A stretch of DNA of 64,000 nt from DASYQD01 sp963846495 (GCA_963846495.1 CAWJWP010000029.1:372001-436000); one strand, 5' to 3'; counted from the first letter of the stretch, positions 45,026 through 57,018 are shown. Program-made: numbers and translations. Notes: a model not told the origin generated them from the sequence alone.

Positions 45026-45311
45026 CCCTTTGGTACCTCAGGGGCAGGGCACGCCTTCGGCGTATCGAAGCCTCGCTTGGCGTTGGCACGGGTCGGTTCG
45101 GCACGCCACCCTTCTCCGTTCGGACGAGCTTGTCGAAGGCCCGGCGCCAGCGTCCGCACGGGAGGATGCGCAAACCTCGGCGCGAGGCCTTCGACAAGCT
45201 CAGTCCGAACGGGTGCGGTGACATGCAGGCAGCTCTACCTGCCACCGCCAAGCGAGGCTTCGATACGCCGAGGGTACCCTGCCCGAGGTACCGAAGGGTC
45301 AGCCCGAACGG
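45013..45311. repeat. Nested long inverted repeat
   Basis: The outer arms at 45,013-45,082 and 45,246-45,311 match as reverse complements over about 66 bases with only a few differences. They begin CCGTTCGGGCTGACCCTT and end CCTCGCTTGGCG. Inner arms at 45,116-45,140 and 45,187-45,212 also pair (CCGTTCGGAC...CTTGTCGAAGGC). The arms contain the motif CTTCGACAAGCTCAGTCCG common in betaproteobacterial intergenic repeats. The outer arms overlap the stop codons of the flanking convergent genes. Confidence 0.8.
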
Positions 45312-45972
45312 GTTGTTTGGTGCAGCCTTCCCAGCGCCCGCTCCAGGTTTTCGCGCGCGCGGTCTTCCAGCAGCGCCTGGAAATGCGCCGTGCGATAGAT
45401 CCGCGGCTGGGCGAGAAGTGGCGCAGCACCGCGGCGCGTCCCTTGCGCCAGGCCCAGGGCGTGACGAAGAAGTACTCGCGCCGCACGTCGTGCTCGTAGC
45501 GGTCGTAGGCCTCGGGCGCGGCGCCGAGGATGCCGAGGTCGATGTCGAGCACCCAGTCGGCCGCCGGGTCCGGCGTCGACGGCGCGCCACCCGCCAGGTG
45601 CGCGGTCGCCATCACCAGCGCATGCACCCGCTCGGCAAATGCCATCGGCAGCCCGAGACGGAGCGCGGCCGCGTGGGCCTGCGTCGCGCTGCGCGCCTCG
45701 TTGTCCTTGCGCCACGGCCAGTACACGGCGTCGTGGAACCACAGCGCGAAGGCCACCGCATCGGGGCTGTCGGCCTGCGCGCGCACCGCCTCGGCGGCGC
45801 GCACGCAATGCAGCAGGTGCCGCTCGTCGTGATAGCGCCGCGGCCAGCGCCGGTACTGCAGCAGCAGTCCGTCGGCCAGCTGCGTGCCGGTGTCGCGCGC
45901 CAGCTGCAGCGACACGGCCAGCGTGCGGCCGTGTTCGTGGAGCTCGTCGCGCAGCGAAGGGTCGGAAGCCAT
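45299..45972 (-). CDS. Predicted metal-dependent HD-superfamily phosphohydrolase (COG4339-like, one frameshift)
   Basis: About 225 residues. Key residues: YHDERHLLHC, FALWFHDAVYWPWRKDNEARSA (HD pair), VHALVMATAHL and VLDIDLGILGA. These follow the COG4339 pattern of a stand-alone HD hydrolase with unknown substrate. The frame changes once near 45,420 (RHFLAQPRIYRTAHFQALLEDRAREN in the second frame). The stop TGA lies in the right arm of the inverted repeat. It is divergent from tonB, with a Fur-box-like sequence in between. Confidence 0.8.
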
Positions 45973-46024
45973 GTCGGCGATTGTCGAAGACCTGAGACGC
46001 GACCCTTCGAGACCCGAATTCAAA

Positions 46025-46040
46025 CAAGAATCGTTCTCAG
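46025..46040. promoter_or_regulatory. Fur-box-like operator upstream of tonB
   Basis: CAAGAATCGTTCTCAG, read on the other strand as CTGAGAACGATTCTTG, resembles the GAGAATnATTCTC core of Fur operators. It lies 38 bases before the tonB ATG, between tonB and the divergent HD gene. The context (tonB, exbBD, hemP) supports iron-dependent control; the match itself is moderate. Confidence 0.5.
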
Positions 46041-46077
46041 TCGTGTTAGAGTTCACGCCGATTCGACACGACCTCTG

Positions 46078-46784
46078 ATGCCGCCGTCCACCGCCTCCCT
46101 TCCGCCGCGCCGTTGCGCCTGCCGCCGCGGCGAGCGCCACGACGGCCTGACGCCGCGCAGCGCCACGATGGTCGGCGCGATCGTCGCGCTGCATGGCGCG
46201 GCCGGCTTGGGCTGCTGCAGGTCGCGAGGTGCGCGAGGCGGTCGCCGAAGCGGCGCCGATGTTCGTGCACTGATCGCGCCGCCGGCGCCGCGCCGCGCCG
46301 GTCCACCGCCGCCGCCCCCGCCCGGTGAAGCCGCTGCCGCGCACGCCGCCGCCGGTCGCCAACCGCGGTGATCCGCGGCGCCGCCCGCGCCCGCTGCCGG
46401 CCGCCGACGCCTTCGTCGCGCCGCCGGAGCCGCCGCCGCGCCGGTCGTCGCCGCGCCGCCGCCGCCGGCGCCGCCCGCGCCGCGCCGCCCCGGCGCAACA
46501 TCCCGGCGTCGGCCGTGCAGTACCTCGAGCCGCCGGTGCTCGAGTACCCGCGCGCTGTCGCGCCGCGCCGGCGAGACCGGGCCGCGTGATGCGTGCGCGT
46601 CTACATCGACGAGGCCGGCCTGCCGCGCAGCTGCAGGTGCAGCAGCTCGTCGGGCTACCCGCGCCTCGACGAGGCCGGCGCTCGCCGCGGTGCGCGAAGG
46701 CGCGCTTCAAGCCCTACACCGAGAACGGCCAGCCGATCGCCGGCTGGGCGCTTGATCCCGCTGAATTTCGAACTGGAGAAATGA
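46078..46784 (+). CDS. tonB: Energy transducer TonB (frameshifted)
   Basis: Read across shifts: an N-terminal hydrophobic segment (MVGAIVALHGAAGLGLLQV), a long Pro-rich spacer (PPAPPRPVPPPPPPPVKP, PPPPAPPAPPP), and the C-terminal TonB domain (SAVQYLEPPVLEYPR, GRVMVRVYIDEAGLPR, SSGYPRLDEAALAAVRKARFKPY, NFELEK). TonB passes energy from ExbBD to outer-membrane receptors. At least four single-base shifts fall in the GC-rich spacer. The stop overlaps the exbB ATG (ATGA). Confidence 0.88.
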
Positions 46785-47562
46785 ACGTGAACATCGCACG
46801 CACCGCCAGCCAGCCTCGGCTTCGGCCACTTCATCGCGCAGAGCGATGCCGTCGGCAAGACGCTGCTCGCGATCCTGATCGTGATGTCGGTCGCTGTCGT
46901 GGGCGATCATCGCGATCAAGGGCCTGACGCTGGTCGCTGCGCAAGCGGCCGCAGCGACGACGTTCCTGAACTTGTTCTGGAACGCCACCTCGCTCGACGC
47001 GGTGGCCGCCGAGATCGCGACGCACGGCGCGCGCGATCCGTTCTCGCACCTCACCAGCCACGCGATGCATGCGCAGGCGCACCACGCGACGCTACGGCGC
47101 GGCCAAGCTCGAGGAGGCCGGCACGTCGAGCGAGTTCGTCACCCGCACCATCAAGAAGGTGCTCGACGAGGAGACGACGCGGCTGGAGAACGGCCTCACG
47201 CTGCTCGCCACCGTCGGCGCGACCGCGCCCTTCGTCGGCCTGTTCGGCACCGTCTGGGGCGTCTACCACGCGCTGGTCGCGATCGGCATGAGCGGCGCCG
47301 GCACGCTCGACAAGGTCGCCGGCCCGGTCGGCGAGGCGCTGATCATGACCGGCCTCGGCCTCGCGGTCGCGATCCCCGCGGTGATCGGCTACAACTGGCT
47401 CACGCGCGCCAACCGCGTGCTGGTCGCCAAGCTCGACGCCTTCGCCTACGAGCTGCACACCTTCGTCGTCGATGGGCCAGCCGCTCGGCAGCGGCGCCGG
47501 CGCCGAGCGCCGGCGCCGAACGTGCGCGCCGCTGCCGCGCGCGGCCGCGCGGCGACGCCTGA
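46781..47562 (+). CDS. exbB: Biopolymer transporter ExbB (frameshifted)
   Basis: About 255 residues across shifts near 46,812, 46,900, 47,090 and 47,475. Three TM segments: AILIVMSVASWAIIAIKG, GATAPFVGLFGTVWG (the conserved ExbB/MotA helix) and MTGLGLAVAIPAVIGYNW. It forms the pentameric proton channel of the Ton system. The ATG overlaps the tonB stop. The C-terminus is Arg/Ala-rich and ends at TGA 47,560-47,562; GGAG then leads to exbD. Confidence 0.92.
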
Positions 47563-47572
47563 GGAGCGCGCC

Positions 47573-48000
47573 ATGGCCTTCGCCAGCTTCGACGCCAAGC
47601 ACGCGCGGCGCGCCGATGGCCGAGATCAACATGGTGCCGCTGATCGACGTGATGCTGGTGCTGCTCGTCATCTTCATCATCACCGCGCCGCTGCTGACGC
47701 AGGCGGTCAAGCTCGAGCTGCCGAAGGCGAGCTCGCAGGTCAACGACCTGCAGGCCCGAGAAGATCGAGTTCGCGATCGACGCGCGCCGGCGCGCTGTTC
47801 TGGAACGGCGAGGCGGTGACGCGCGCCGAGGCCGCGCGAGCGCTTCGCCGCCGAAGGCACGCAAGCAGCCGCAGCCCGAGGTGCACCTGCGCGCCGACCA
47901 GGCCGTCGCCTACCGCTTCGTCGCGCAGACGCTGGCCGATGCGTCCAAGGCCGGCCTGACCAAGGTCGGCTTCGTCAGCGAGCCCGAGCCGGCCGCGTGA
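47573..48000 (+). CDS. exbD: Biopolymer transporter ExbD (frameshifted)
   Basis: About 140 residues. N-terminal MAEINMVPLIDVMLVLLVIFIIT contains the proton-relay Asp in the single TM helix. The periplasmic domain follows (VKLELPKASSQVNDLQ, IEFAIDARGALFWNGEAVT, EVHLRADQAVAYRFVAQTLADASKAGLTKVGFVSEP). Shifts occur near 47,613, 47,760, 47,790 and 47,845. GAGGAGCG lies just before the ATG at 47,573. Works with ExbB and TonB. Confidence 0.92.
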
Positions 48001-48005
48001 GCGCG

Positions 48006-48225
48006 ATGAACGATCGCAGGTCAGCCGCCGCCCGAGCGATCCGCCGCGCCCGACCGCCGTCGGCCGCGTCGGATGACGCCGGCGCGACGGCGCGGCGCCG
48101 CGGCCGCGCTGCATCGCCAGCGAGCACGCTGTTCGCCGGCGCGACCGAGGTGCAGATCGAGCCACCGCGGCGCGCTGTACCGCCTGCAGCAGACCTCGCT
48201 CGGGAAGCTGATCCTGACCAAGTGA
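48006..48225 (+). CDS. hemP: Hemin uptake protein HemP (frameshifted)
   Basis: About 72 residues. The C-terminal half gives the HemP signature: TLFAGATEVQIE, then after one shift near 48,165 LYRLQQTSLGKLILTK and a stop at 48,223-48,225. HemP/HmuP proteins are small regulators or helpers of heme uptake. The position directly after exbD (5-base gap) and before the PepSY gene fits a betaproteobacterial heme/iron cluster. Confidence 0.8.
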
Positions 48226-48230
48226 CGCCG

Positions 48231-48892
48231 ATGACGACCGCCTGCCGCGATGGACCGACGCACCGACAGCCAGCGCCGCGGCCTGGTGGCTGAAGACGCT
48301 GCACCAGTGGCACTGGATCAGCGCGGCGGTGTGCCTGCTCGGCATGCTGCTGTTCAGCATCACCGGCATCACGCTGAACCACGCCGTCGCAGATCGAGGC
48401 GCAAGCCCGAGGTGACGACGCATGACCGAGCGCCTGCCGGACGCGCTGCGTCGCGCAGCTCGGCCGCAGCGGTCGCGGCCGGCAAGCAGTCGGCCGCGCT
48501 GCCGCGAGGACCTGCGGCGCTGGCTGGCGCGAGCGCTGGTCGGTGCGAGGTCGGCGAGCGCGAGGCCGAGTGGTCGGCCGAGGAGATCTACCTCGCGCTG
48601 CCGCGTCCGGGCGGCGACGCCTGGCTGCGCATCGACCTGCGCCGAGCGGCGAGGTCGAGTACGAGCGACCGAGCGCGGCTGGGTCTCGTACTTCAACGAC
48701 CTGCACAAGGGGCGCAACACCGGCGCCGCCTGGCGCTGGTTCATCGACATCTTCGCCGCCGCCTGCCTGGTGTTCTGCGTCACCGGCCTGTTCATCCTAA
48801 GATGCACGCGAGCAACCGGCCGATCACCTGGCCGATGGTCGGGCCTGGGGATCGTGCTGCCGCTGCTGCTGGCGCTTTTGTTCATTCATTGA
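48231..48892 (+). CDS. PepSY-associated TM protein (frameshifted)
   Basis: About 215 residues across shifts. N-terminal TM helix KTLHQWHWISAAVCLLGMLL, a periplasmic part (LYLALPRPGGDAWLRIDL, GWVSYFNDLHKGRNTGAAWRWFIDIFAA), and two C-terminal TM segments (CLVFCVTGLFIL, GIVLPLLLALLFIH). The HKGR...W pattern is that of PepSY-TM proteins of ferric-siderophore or heme operons, some with reductase roles. The ATG at 48,231 or 48,250 may be used. Confidence 0.8.
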
Positions 48893-48917
48893 CGTCCATC
48901 CGACAAGAGGTTCTGCC

Positions 48918-49435
48918 ATGCGAATGCGCTATTCCCTGCGCGCTGACCGGCGCTCCTCGGCGTGCCCGCGCATCGGCCGCCGAGCTGATGCTGAAGGTCG
49001 AGGTGCCGCGGCTCACGGTGGCCGAGTACCACCGGCCCTACATCGCGGTGTGGATCGAGCGCGCCGACCAGAGCTGTCGCGGCCAACCTCGCGGTCTGGT
49101 ACGACATGAAGAAGAAGGACAACGAAGGCACCAAGTGGCTCAAGGACATGCGCCAGTGGTGGCGCAAGAGCGGCCGCGAGCTGCAGATGCCGGTCGACGG
49201 CCTGAGCGGCGCGACGCGCGCGCCGGGCGAGCACCAGCTCAGCTTCGCCGACGGCAAGTCGCCGCTCGACAAGCTGCCGCCGGCGACTACGAGCTGGTCG
49301 TCGAGGCCGCGCGCGAAGTCGGCGGCCGCGAGATCGTGCGCGTGCCGTTCCAGTGGCCGCCGAAGGCCGCGCAGACCGCCAAGGCCAAGGGCGAGCACGA
49401 ACTGGGCGCCGTGATCGCTCGACCTCAAGCCCTGA
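48918..49435 (+). CDS. DUF2271 periplasmic protein (frameshifted)
   Basis: About 170 residues. Signal peptide (LALTGALLGVPAHAAE, one shift), then ELMLKVEVPRLTVAEYHRPYIAVWIERAD, LAVWYDMKKKDNEGTKWLKDMRQWWRKSGRE, GLSGATRAPGEHQLSF and GDYELVVEAAREVGGREIVRVPFQWP. DUF2271 genes travel with PepSY and DUF4198 genes in iron-uptake clusters; function is unknown. The C-terminus is LDLKP followed by TGA at 49,433-49,435 in the corrected frame. Confidence 0.8.
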
Positions 49436-49454
49436 AGCCATAAGGAGCGAACCC

Positions 49455-49585
49455 ATGAACCGTACGTCCTTGAAGCGCGCCCTAACGGCCGGCGTCGTCG
49501 CGCTGGCCGCGCTGCCGCTGCCGGCCCAGGCGCATCGCGCGTGGATGCTGCCGTCGGCCACCGTGCTGTCGGGCAACGACAACTC
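49455..49585 (+). CDS. DUF4198 protein, N-terminal fragment only
   Basis: MNRTSLKRALTAGVVALA... signal peptide ending PAQAH, then RAWMLPSATVLSGNDN. These first 44 residues are typical of DUF4198 periplasmic proteins of metal-uptake clusters, which are normally over 250 residues. After GNDN the translation loses all resemblance (SLPPPVWSTRRRSS), so the gene is cut at about 49,585. GGAGCG lies before the ATG. Confidence 0.75.
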
Positions 49586-49752
49586 ATTGCCGCCACCAGT
49601 GTGGTCCACGCGGCGCCGCTCGTCACGAGGGACGCCGCGATTCCACAGGCGGTTGAAGGCGTCCTTGTAGGCAGCGCAATCAACGCTGACGCTGGTCACG
49701 CTCGGGCCGATGCGACGATCGTCGCTGCCGCAAGAGCTAGCGCGGCGATCAC
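49586..49752 (-). CDS. Possible truncated secreted protein beginning
   Basis: A GTG at 49,752 gives a signal-peptide-like stretch (VIAALALAAATIVASARA). After one shift, VTSVSVDCAAYKDAFNRL follows and runs to the breakpoint at about 49,585. Not recognised. It is divergent from the amidohydrolase and would be the first gene of the next block, cut by the junction. Confidence 0.3.
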
Positions 49753-49874
49753 CGAGTTGCGTCAATCGGTCATCGTTCGCCCCTGGTACACGACATCGGA
49801 CGAGTTGACCGCCCCAGGTTACACGCGAGGCGCGCGCGCACGAGGGCAGACCTCCCGGCTTCCGGCTTCCGGCT

Positions 49875-49880
49875 TACAAT
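49875..49880 (+). promoter_or_regulatory. -10-like TACAAT, 7 bases before the amidohydrolase ATG
   Basis: TACAAT is followed by CGGCGCG and the ATG at 49,888. There is no Shine-Dalgarno sequence. The repeat CTTCCGGCTTCCGGCTT lies directly upstream. A leaderless transcript is suggested. Confidence 0.5.
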
Positions 49881-49887
49881 CGGCGCG

Positions 49888-51558
49888 ATGTCTCGCGTAT
49901 TCGCAGCGTTCTGCGCCGCCCTGGCTTTCGCGGCGGCGTTCTCCATTGACGCCATCGGCCAAGGACGCGGCGCAGGCACGGCCGATCCGTGCACGGGCTC
50001 CCGCGATCTCCGGCTGACCAACGGCCGGTTCGTCACGATGGACGCGCGCGGCACGACGGCGTCCGAGCTGGTCATCCAGAACGGCCGCATCGCCTCGGTC
50101 GGACCCGCCGCGGGCCGCGCTCAGCCCGTGCACGCGGACGGTGAATCTTGGCGGGCGGACGGCCGTGCCGGGCTGATCGACAACCACAACCACATCGTCC
50201 TGCTGGGCATCCGGCCGGGCTATCACACGCCGCTCGAGGGCCTGGCAACGATCGCGGCCGCGCAGGCCGCCCTCACGGCTCGCGCCAAGAGCGTGCCCGC
50301 GGGCGCGTTCATGACGTCGATGGGCGGCTGGAACCCGGCGCAGTTCGCCGAGAAGCGGCTGCCGACGCTGGCGGAGCTGGATGCCGCCGCTGCCCAACCA
50401 CCCGGCGCTGATCTTCCAGGCGTTCACGGGCCCCGCGGCCACCAACACGCCGCGGCAAGGCGTTCTTCGCCTCGAAGGGCGTCGCGGTCAGCGATGCCGG
50501 CGCTATCGCCGCCAATGCGCCTTCGCTCGCGGCGCTGAACGCGCTGCGCGCCGCCCAGACCTTCGACGATCGCCAGCGCGGGACGGCCGACGCCTGGCGT
50601 ACGCGGCATCGGTCGGGGCTGACGACCAACGTGGACATGGGCGCGTTCAACCTGCCGGGCACGCCCGATCTGCAGGGCTCGTTCGAGGCCGACACGCTGG
50701 CCAGCGCCGACCAGGGGCGCATGTACGACGCGCTGGTCGCGCTGCACGCGCGCGGCGCGATGTCCACGCGCGTGCGCATCTTCTTCCTGACGATGGACAC
50801 CCGGCCCGACGTGCCGATGCTTTCGGCCCGGCTGCGCAACACGCTCGGCGGCTTCGGCGACGACATGCTGCGCATCTCGGGCATCGGCGAGTTCGCGACC
50901 AGCTGGCCGCTCTTCGGCCAGAAGCCGCCCACCAACTACACCCGCGCGCTGGAGGACATCGCCAAGGCCGGATGGGCCTTCCAGCAGCACAGCCTGTCGC
51001 CGGCGGAGGACGAGCTGACGGTCAGCACGTTCGAGGCCGTGAACAAGACGATGCCGATCGCCGACTTGCGGTGGTCGCTGGCGCACGCCGGCGCCACCAC
51101 TCCGGCAACGATGGCGCGGCTGAAGGCGATGGGGGCGGCGATTGCCGTGCACCCGTTTCAGTTCCTGGCCGGCGGGCGCGGCGGCCCCCCGCTGCGGACG
51201 ATCGTGGACAGCGGCATCACGGTGGGCGCCGGGTCCGACTCGGCGCAGATCTCGACGCTGAACCCGTGGCTCGTCATCGCCTACATGGTGACCGGCAAGG
51301 CCTCCGACGGCTCGGTGATCAACGCCGGGCAGCAGCTCTCGCGCCAGGAGGCGCTGCGGCTCTACACCGCCGCCAACGGCTGGTTCCTCAAGGAGGAGCG
51401 CTCGCTCGGCACGCTGGAAGTGGGCAAGCTCGGCGACGTCGCCGTGCTGAGCGCCGACTACTTCGACGCCGCGAAGGTGCCGGACGACGCCATCAAGTCA
51501 TTGCGCTCGGTGTTGACCGTCGTGGATGGCCGGGTCGTCCACAACGCGATTGAGATAG
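49888..51558 (+). CDS. Secreted amidohydrolase (YtcJ-like metal-dependent hydrolase, frameshifted)
   Basis: About 555 residues. Signal peptide (FAAFCAALAFAAAFSIDAIGQ), then LRLTNGRFVTMDARG, the metal motif GLIDNHNHI (HxH), MSTRVRIFFLTMDTRP, HPFQFLAGG, VGAGSDSAQISTLNPW (late Asp) and the C-terminal VGKLGDVAVLSADYF...VVDGRVVHN. Frames change near 50,395, 50,455 and 50,600. The family hydrolyses amide or ring bonds of unknown substrates with one or two metals. In the corrected frame the stop is TAG at 51,556-51,558, two bases from the end of the convergent cupredoxin gene. Confidence 0.82.
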
Positions 51559-51564
51559 CTCAAT
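51549..51564. terminator. Small hairpin spanning two convergent stops
   Basis: ATTGAG-ATAG-CTCAAT, a 6-base stem with a 4-base loop, covers the corrected stop codons of both flanking genes. No T-run follows, so its role as a terminator is uncertain. Confidence 0.3.
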
Positions 51565-51963
51565 ATCCCTCGCAATACATGCCCGGTGCACGGCGGCGGC
51601 GGACCCGAACCGACTGGACACGGCCCCGATCATCCCGGGGTGGAGCTGGCAGTGGTAATTGGTTCCGCTGCCCGGCATCGCCACCGCGCGGCTGGTCGCC
51701 CCCGGGGCGATGTCTCCGGTGTCGACGCTGCCGTCGTTCAGCACCACGCGATGTACGACCGAGTCGTTGTTCCTGAAAACGACCATCTGCCCACCGAAGC
51801 TCGCGGGGTTGGGCGAGAAGGCCTGCGTGCCGTTCTGGCCGACGATCGTGATCGTCGGCAGGAGCGGTGTCGTGGACGGCGAGCTTGGCGTCGAGCCGCC
51901 GCCGCCGCAGCCGCCGAACAGGACGCCCGCGATCAACGCGAGCGCCAACTCATGGAGTCGCAT
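51560..51963 (-). CDS. Plastocyanin/cupredoxin-like lipoprotein (one frameshift)
   Basis: About 134 residues. Lipoprotein signal (LALIAGVLFGGC) and a Gly/Ser/Pro linker, then a cupredoxin domain: QAFSPNPASFGGQMVVFRNNDSVVHRVVLND (first copper His in VHRV) and SGTNYHCQLHPGM (Cys-x3-His ligand loop with Met). These are complete type-1 copper ligands, so an electron-transfer role in the periplasm is likely. A shift just after HPGMIGAV brings in a TGA at 51,560-51,562; without it the frame would run deep into the opposite gene. Confidence 0.82.
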
Positions 51964-52171
51964 TCCAGTCCCCTCACAGTCCCCGCCGACTGCGGCTGAG
52001 TGCAAAGCGAGTGCCGGGGCACCGCGTCGACGGCGGCTCGGAAATCCCGAGGTCTCGAGCGGAACCAGGACGCCGGCTTTACGCCGGCCGTAATCCCGTT
52101 ACGAGCGCGGGCGGTCGCGTGGAGCGCTGGAGCGTCAGACCAGAGTCGTAGAATGGGTGTCCGTCTCAGCG

Positions 52172-52177
52172 TATTAT
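52172..52177 (+). promoter_or_regulatory. -10-like TATTAT, 7 bases before an ATG
   Basis: TATTAT is followed by CGGCCGC and the ATG at 52,185. There is no ribosome-binding site. The 221 bases back to the cupredoxin gene hold no other feature that I can support. Confidence 0.5.
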
Positions 52178-52184
52178 CGGCCGC

Positions 52185-52878
52185 ATGAGCCGACTCCTTG
52201 CTCACATCTCCAGACGTGATCTGCTGAAGCGGGCCGGCGCGGCGTCAGCCGCGGCTGCGGTCCCGACCGCGCTGAGCGAAGCCGCGCAAGCGCCAGCTGC
52301 GCCTCCGCGCACCGAGCCGCTCGAAACGCTGACGCAGCCCGAGGCCGAAACGCTGGAGGCCATCGTCGCCCGGCTGATTCCGACCGACGCCAACGGACCC
52401 GGCGCGCGCGAGGCGCGCGCGGCGCACTACATCGACCGCGCGCTTGGCGGGGCGCTGGCGGCGTCGCGCGAGGCGTACCGCGTCGGGCCTCGCCAGCCTC
52501 GACGCCTACGCGCGGCGGCCAAGGGCCGCCGGTTCTCGCAGCTCTCCGAGTCCGATCAGGACGAGCTGCTCACGGCGCTCGAACAGAACGCCGTGCCCGG
52601 TTTCCCGGCGCCCGGGGCTGCCGCGTTCTTCAACCTGGTGCTGAACCACACGCTGCAGGGCACGTTCGGCGATCCGTTCTACGGCGGCAACCGCGAACTT
52701 CGTCGGCTGGGACCTGGTCGGCTACCCCGGCGTCAGGCTTGCGGTGACGCCGGACGAGCAGCGCCTGGACCGGCGTCCGCGCCAGCTCCACATGTCGGCC
52801 TACGACTACTCGATGTTCTCGGGACGCCGCCCCAACGGCGCCGAAGGAACGACGCCGTCAGGCCCTGTCCACCGTTAG
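52185..52878 (+). CDS. Gluconate 2-dehydrogenase subunit 3-like protein, Tat-exported (frameshifted)
   Basis: About 230 residues. A twin-arginine signal (SRRDLLKRAGAASAAAAVP) precedes LTQPEAETLEAIVARLIPTDANGPGAREA, HYIDRALGG, RFSQLSESDQDELL, AFFNLVLNHTLQGTFGDPFYGGN and GWDLVGYPG. These are hallmarks of the small subunit of membrane-bound gluconate-type dehydrogenases, which is exported by Tat and carries the large subunit along. Shifts near 52,485, 52,700 and 52,770-52,845. It stops at TAG 52,876-52,878, 17 bases before the GMC gene. Confidence 0.85.
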
Positions 52879-52895
52879 CCGTGGCGGAGGTCGAC

Positions 52896-54606
52896 ATGGC
52901 GACTGAGCTGCCGCGCACCAACGTCGTCGTGGTGGGCATGGGCGCCGCGGGTGGCGTGGCGGTGCTGCCGCTCGACGCAGGCCGGGCTCGACGTCGTGGG
53001 CCTCGAAGCCGGGAACTGGCTCGCGCCCGCCGACTTCTCCCCCGACGAGCTGCGCAACAACTATCGCGGCTGGCCGCAGTCGGTGCAGAAGGCCAATCGC
53101 GAGATCCCCACGCATCGCGCCACGGCGTCCGTCGCCGCCGTCGCCGCGGCCGCGATTCACCCGATGATGAACGCCGTCGGCGGCACCACGCTGCACTACT
53201 GGGCGCAGAGCTGGCGGCTGAACCCGTGGGACTTCAAGGTGGTCAGCGAGACGCGCCGCCGATACGGCGCCTCGCGCATCCCGAAGGGTTCGACGGTCGA
53301 GGACTGGCCGTTCGGCTACGACGAGCTGGAGCCCTACTACGACAAGGTGGAAGTGGAGATCGGCGTGTCCGGCCAGGCCGGCAACATCCGCGGCGCCATC
53401 GACAAGCGCGGCAACATCTTCGAGGGCCCGCGCGCGCGGGCGTACCCGATGCCGCCGCTGCGCGGCACCGGGCTTCACCGACATGATGGCCACCGCGGCC
53501 CGCGGGCTCGGCTGGCATCCGTTCCCCGGGCCGGCGGCGGTCAATTCCGGCCGCTATCAGAATCGCGCCGGGTGCGTGTACCACGGGTTCTGCGCGCGCG
53601 GCGGCTGCCACGTCAGCGCCAAGGGATCGACGGCCGTCACCACCATCCCGAAGGCCCAGCGCACCAAGCGGCTGACCGTGGTCACCGAAGCGCACGTCAC
53701 CACGGTGGCGGTGAACGCGCAGGGCCGCGTCACCGGCGTGAACTACCTGAAGGGCGGCACCGAGTACTTCCAGCCCGCGGACGTCGGTGCTGCTCGCCGG
53801 CTACGTCTACGAGAACGTGCGGATGATGCTGCTGTCCACGTCGCCGGCCTTCCCGAAGGGGCTCTCGAACAACCGCGGCCAGGTGGGCCGCCACTACTTC
53901 AGCCACAACCAGCTGTCGACGGTCAGCGCGCTGTTCCCGCGCGATCTGAACGCGTGGTACGGCCTGCCCGCGCAGGGCATCGCCGTGGACAACTGGGCGG
54001 ACGACAACTTCGACCACAGCGGCCTGGACTTCATCGGCGGCGGCAACCTGTGGGTCTACTCGGACCGCCGGCCCATCGCCGCGGCCGGGATGAACACGTT
54101 CGGCCGCGCGCCGCGATGGGGCTCGCAGTGGAAAGCGTTCGTCAAGCAGAACGCCGACCGCTGGAACACCGCCTACCTGCAGAAGACGACGCTGCCCCAC
54201 GAAGAGAACTACCTGGACCTGGACCCGGTGGTGAAGGATCCGCTCGGCTCATCCGGTGTGCCGCATCACCGCCGACTACAAGGACAACGAGCGCAAGGTG
54301 GCCACCTTCGTGCAGGACAAGATGGTGGAGTGGTTCAAGGCGGCCGGCGCCATCGCCACCGAGAAGACCGGCATGGGCACCATGGGGACCTCCACGCACG
54401 CCTACGGCGGCACGCGGATGGGCGACAACCCCGAGACCAACGTCGTGAACCGCTGGGGCCTGTCGCACGAGGTCCCGAATCTCGGCGTGCTGGGCGCGTC
54501 GGTGATGGGCACGAGCGGCGCCAGGAACCCGACGCTGACGGCCCAGGCGCTGGCCTGGCGGACGGCGGAGTACCTGGCGAAGAACTGGAAGACCCTCGTC
54601 GGCTGA
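52896..54606 (+). CDS. GMC-family oxidoreductase (gluconate dehydrogenase large-subunit-like, frameshifted)
   Basis: About 570 residues. FAD-binding NVVVVGMGAAGGVA at the N-terminus, LDVVGLEAGNW, NAVGGTTLHYWAQSWRLNPWDF, FGYDELEPYYDKVEVEIGVSG, CVYHGFCARGGCHVSAKGS, HSGLDFIGGGNLW, MGTSTHAYGGTRMGDNPETNVVN and SVMGTSGARNPTLTAQALAWR (C-terminal catalytic/FAD region). It lacks its own signal peptide and presumably uses the Tat signal of subunit 3. Shifts occur near 52,978, 53,470, 53,785 and 54,250. Substrate is probably a sugar acid or polyol. No cytochrome subunit is adjacent. GGCGGAGG lies before the ATG at 52,896. Confidence 0.87.
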
Positions 54607-54654
54607 GGCCGGTCTAAAGACCGGCGGCTACTGGAAGACCGTCGCCGGCTGAGG
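54585..54654. repeat. Direct repeat of the GMC gene's last codons with a hairpin between
   Basis: A 24-base stretch holding the last codons and stop of the GMC gene (54,585-54,608) recurs at 54,631-54,654 with two differences. Between them GCCGGTCTAAAGACCGGC (54,608-54,625) is a perfect 8-base-stem hairpin that could end transcription. The second copy reaches the stop codon of the convergent kinase gene. Confidence 0.6.
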
Positions 54655-54655
54655 A

Positions 54656-56992
<2,337 letters not shown>

Positions 56993-57018
56993 TCGCGGCT
57001 CACTGGGTCGGCCGACTC

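Noticed and set aside
45077..45499. ORFs inside the nested inverted repeat
   Set aside because: They translate palindromic repeat DNA and run antisense into the HD gene; no family resemblance.
49586..49860. Transposase remnant at the block boundary
   Set aside because: The translation (DCAAYKDAFNRL after a signal-like start) shows no DDE or other transposase motif; a cut secreted-protein gene fits better.
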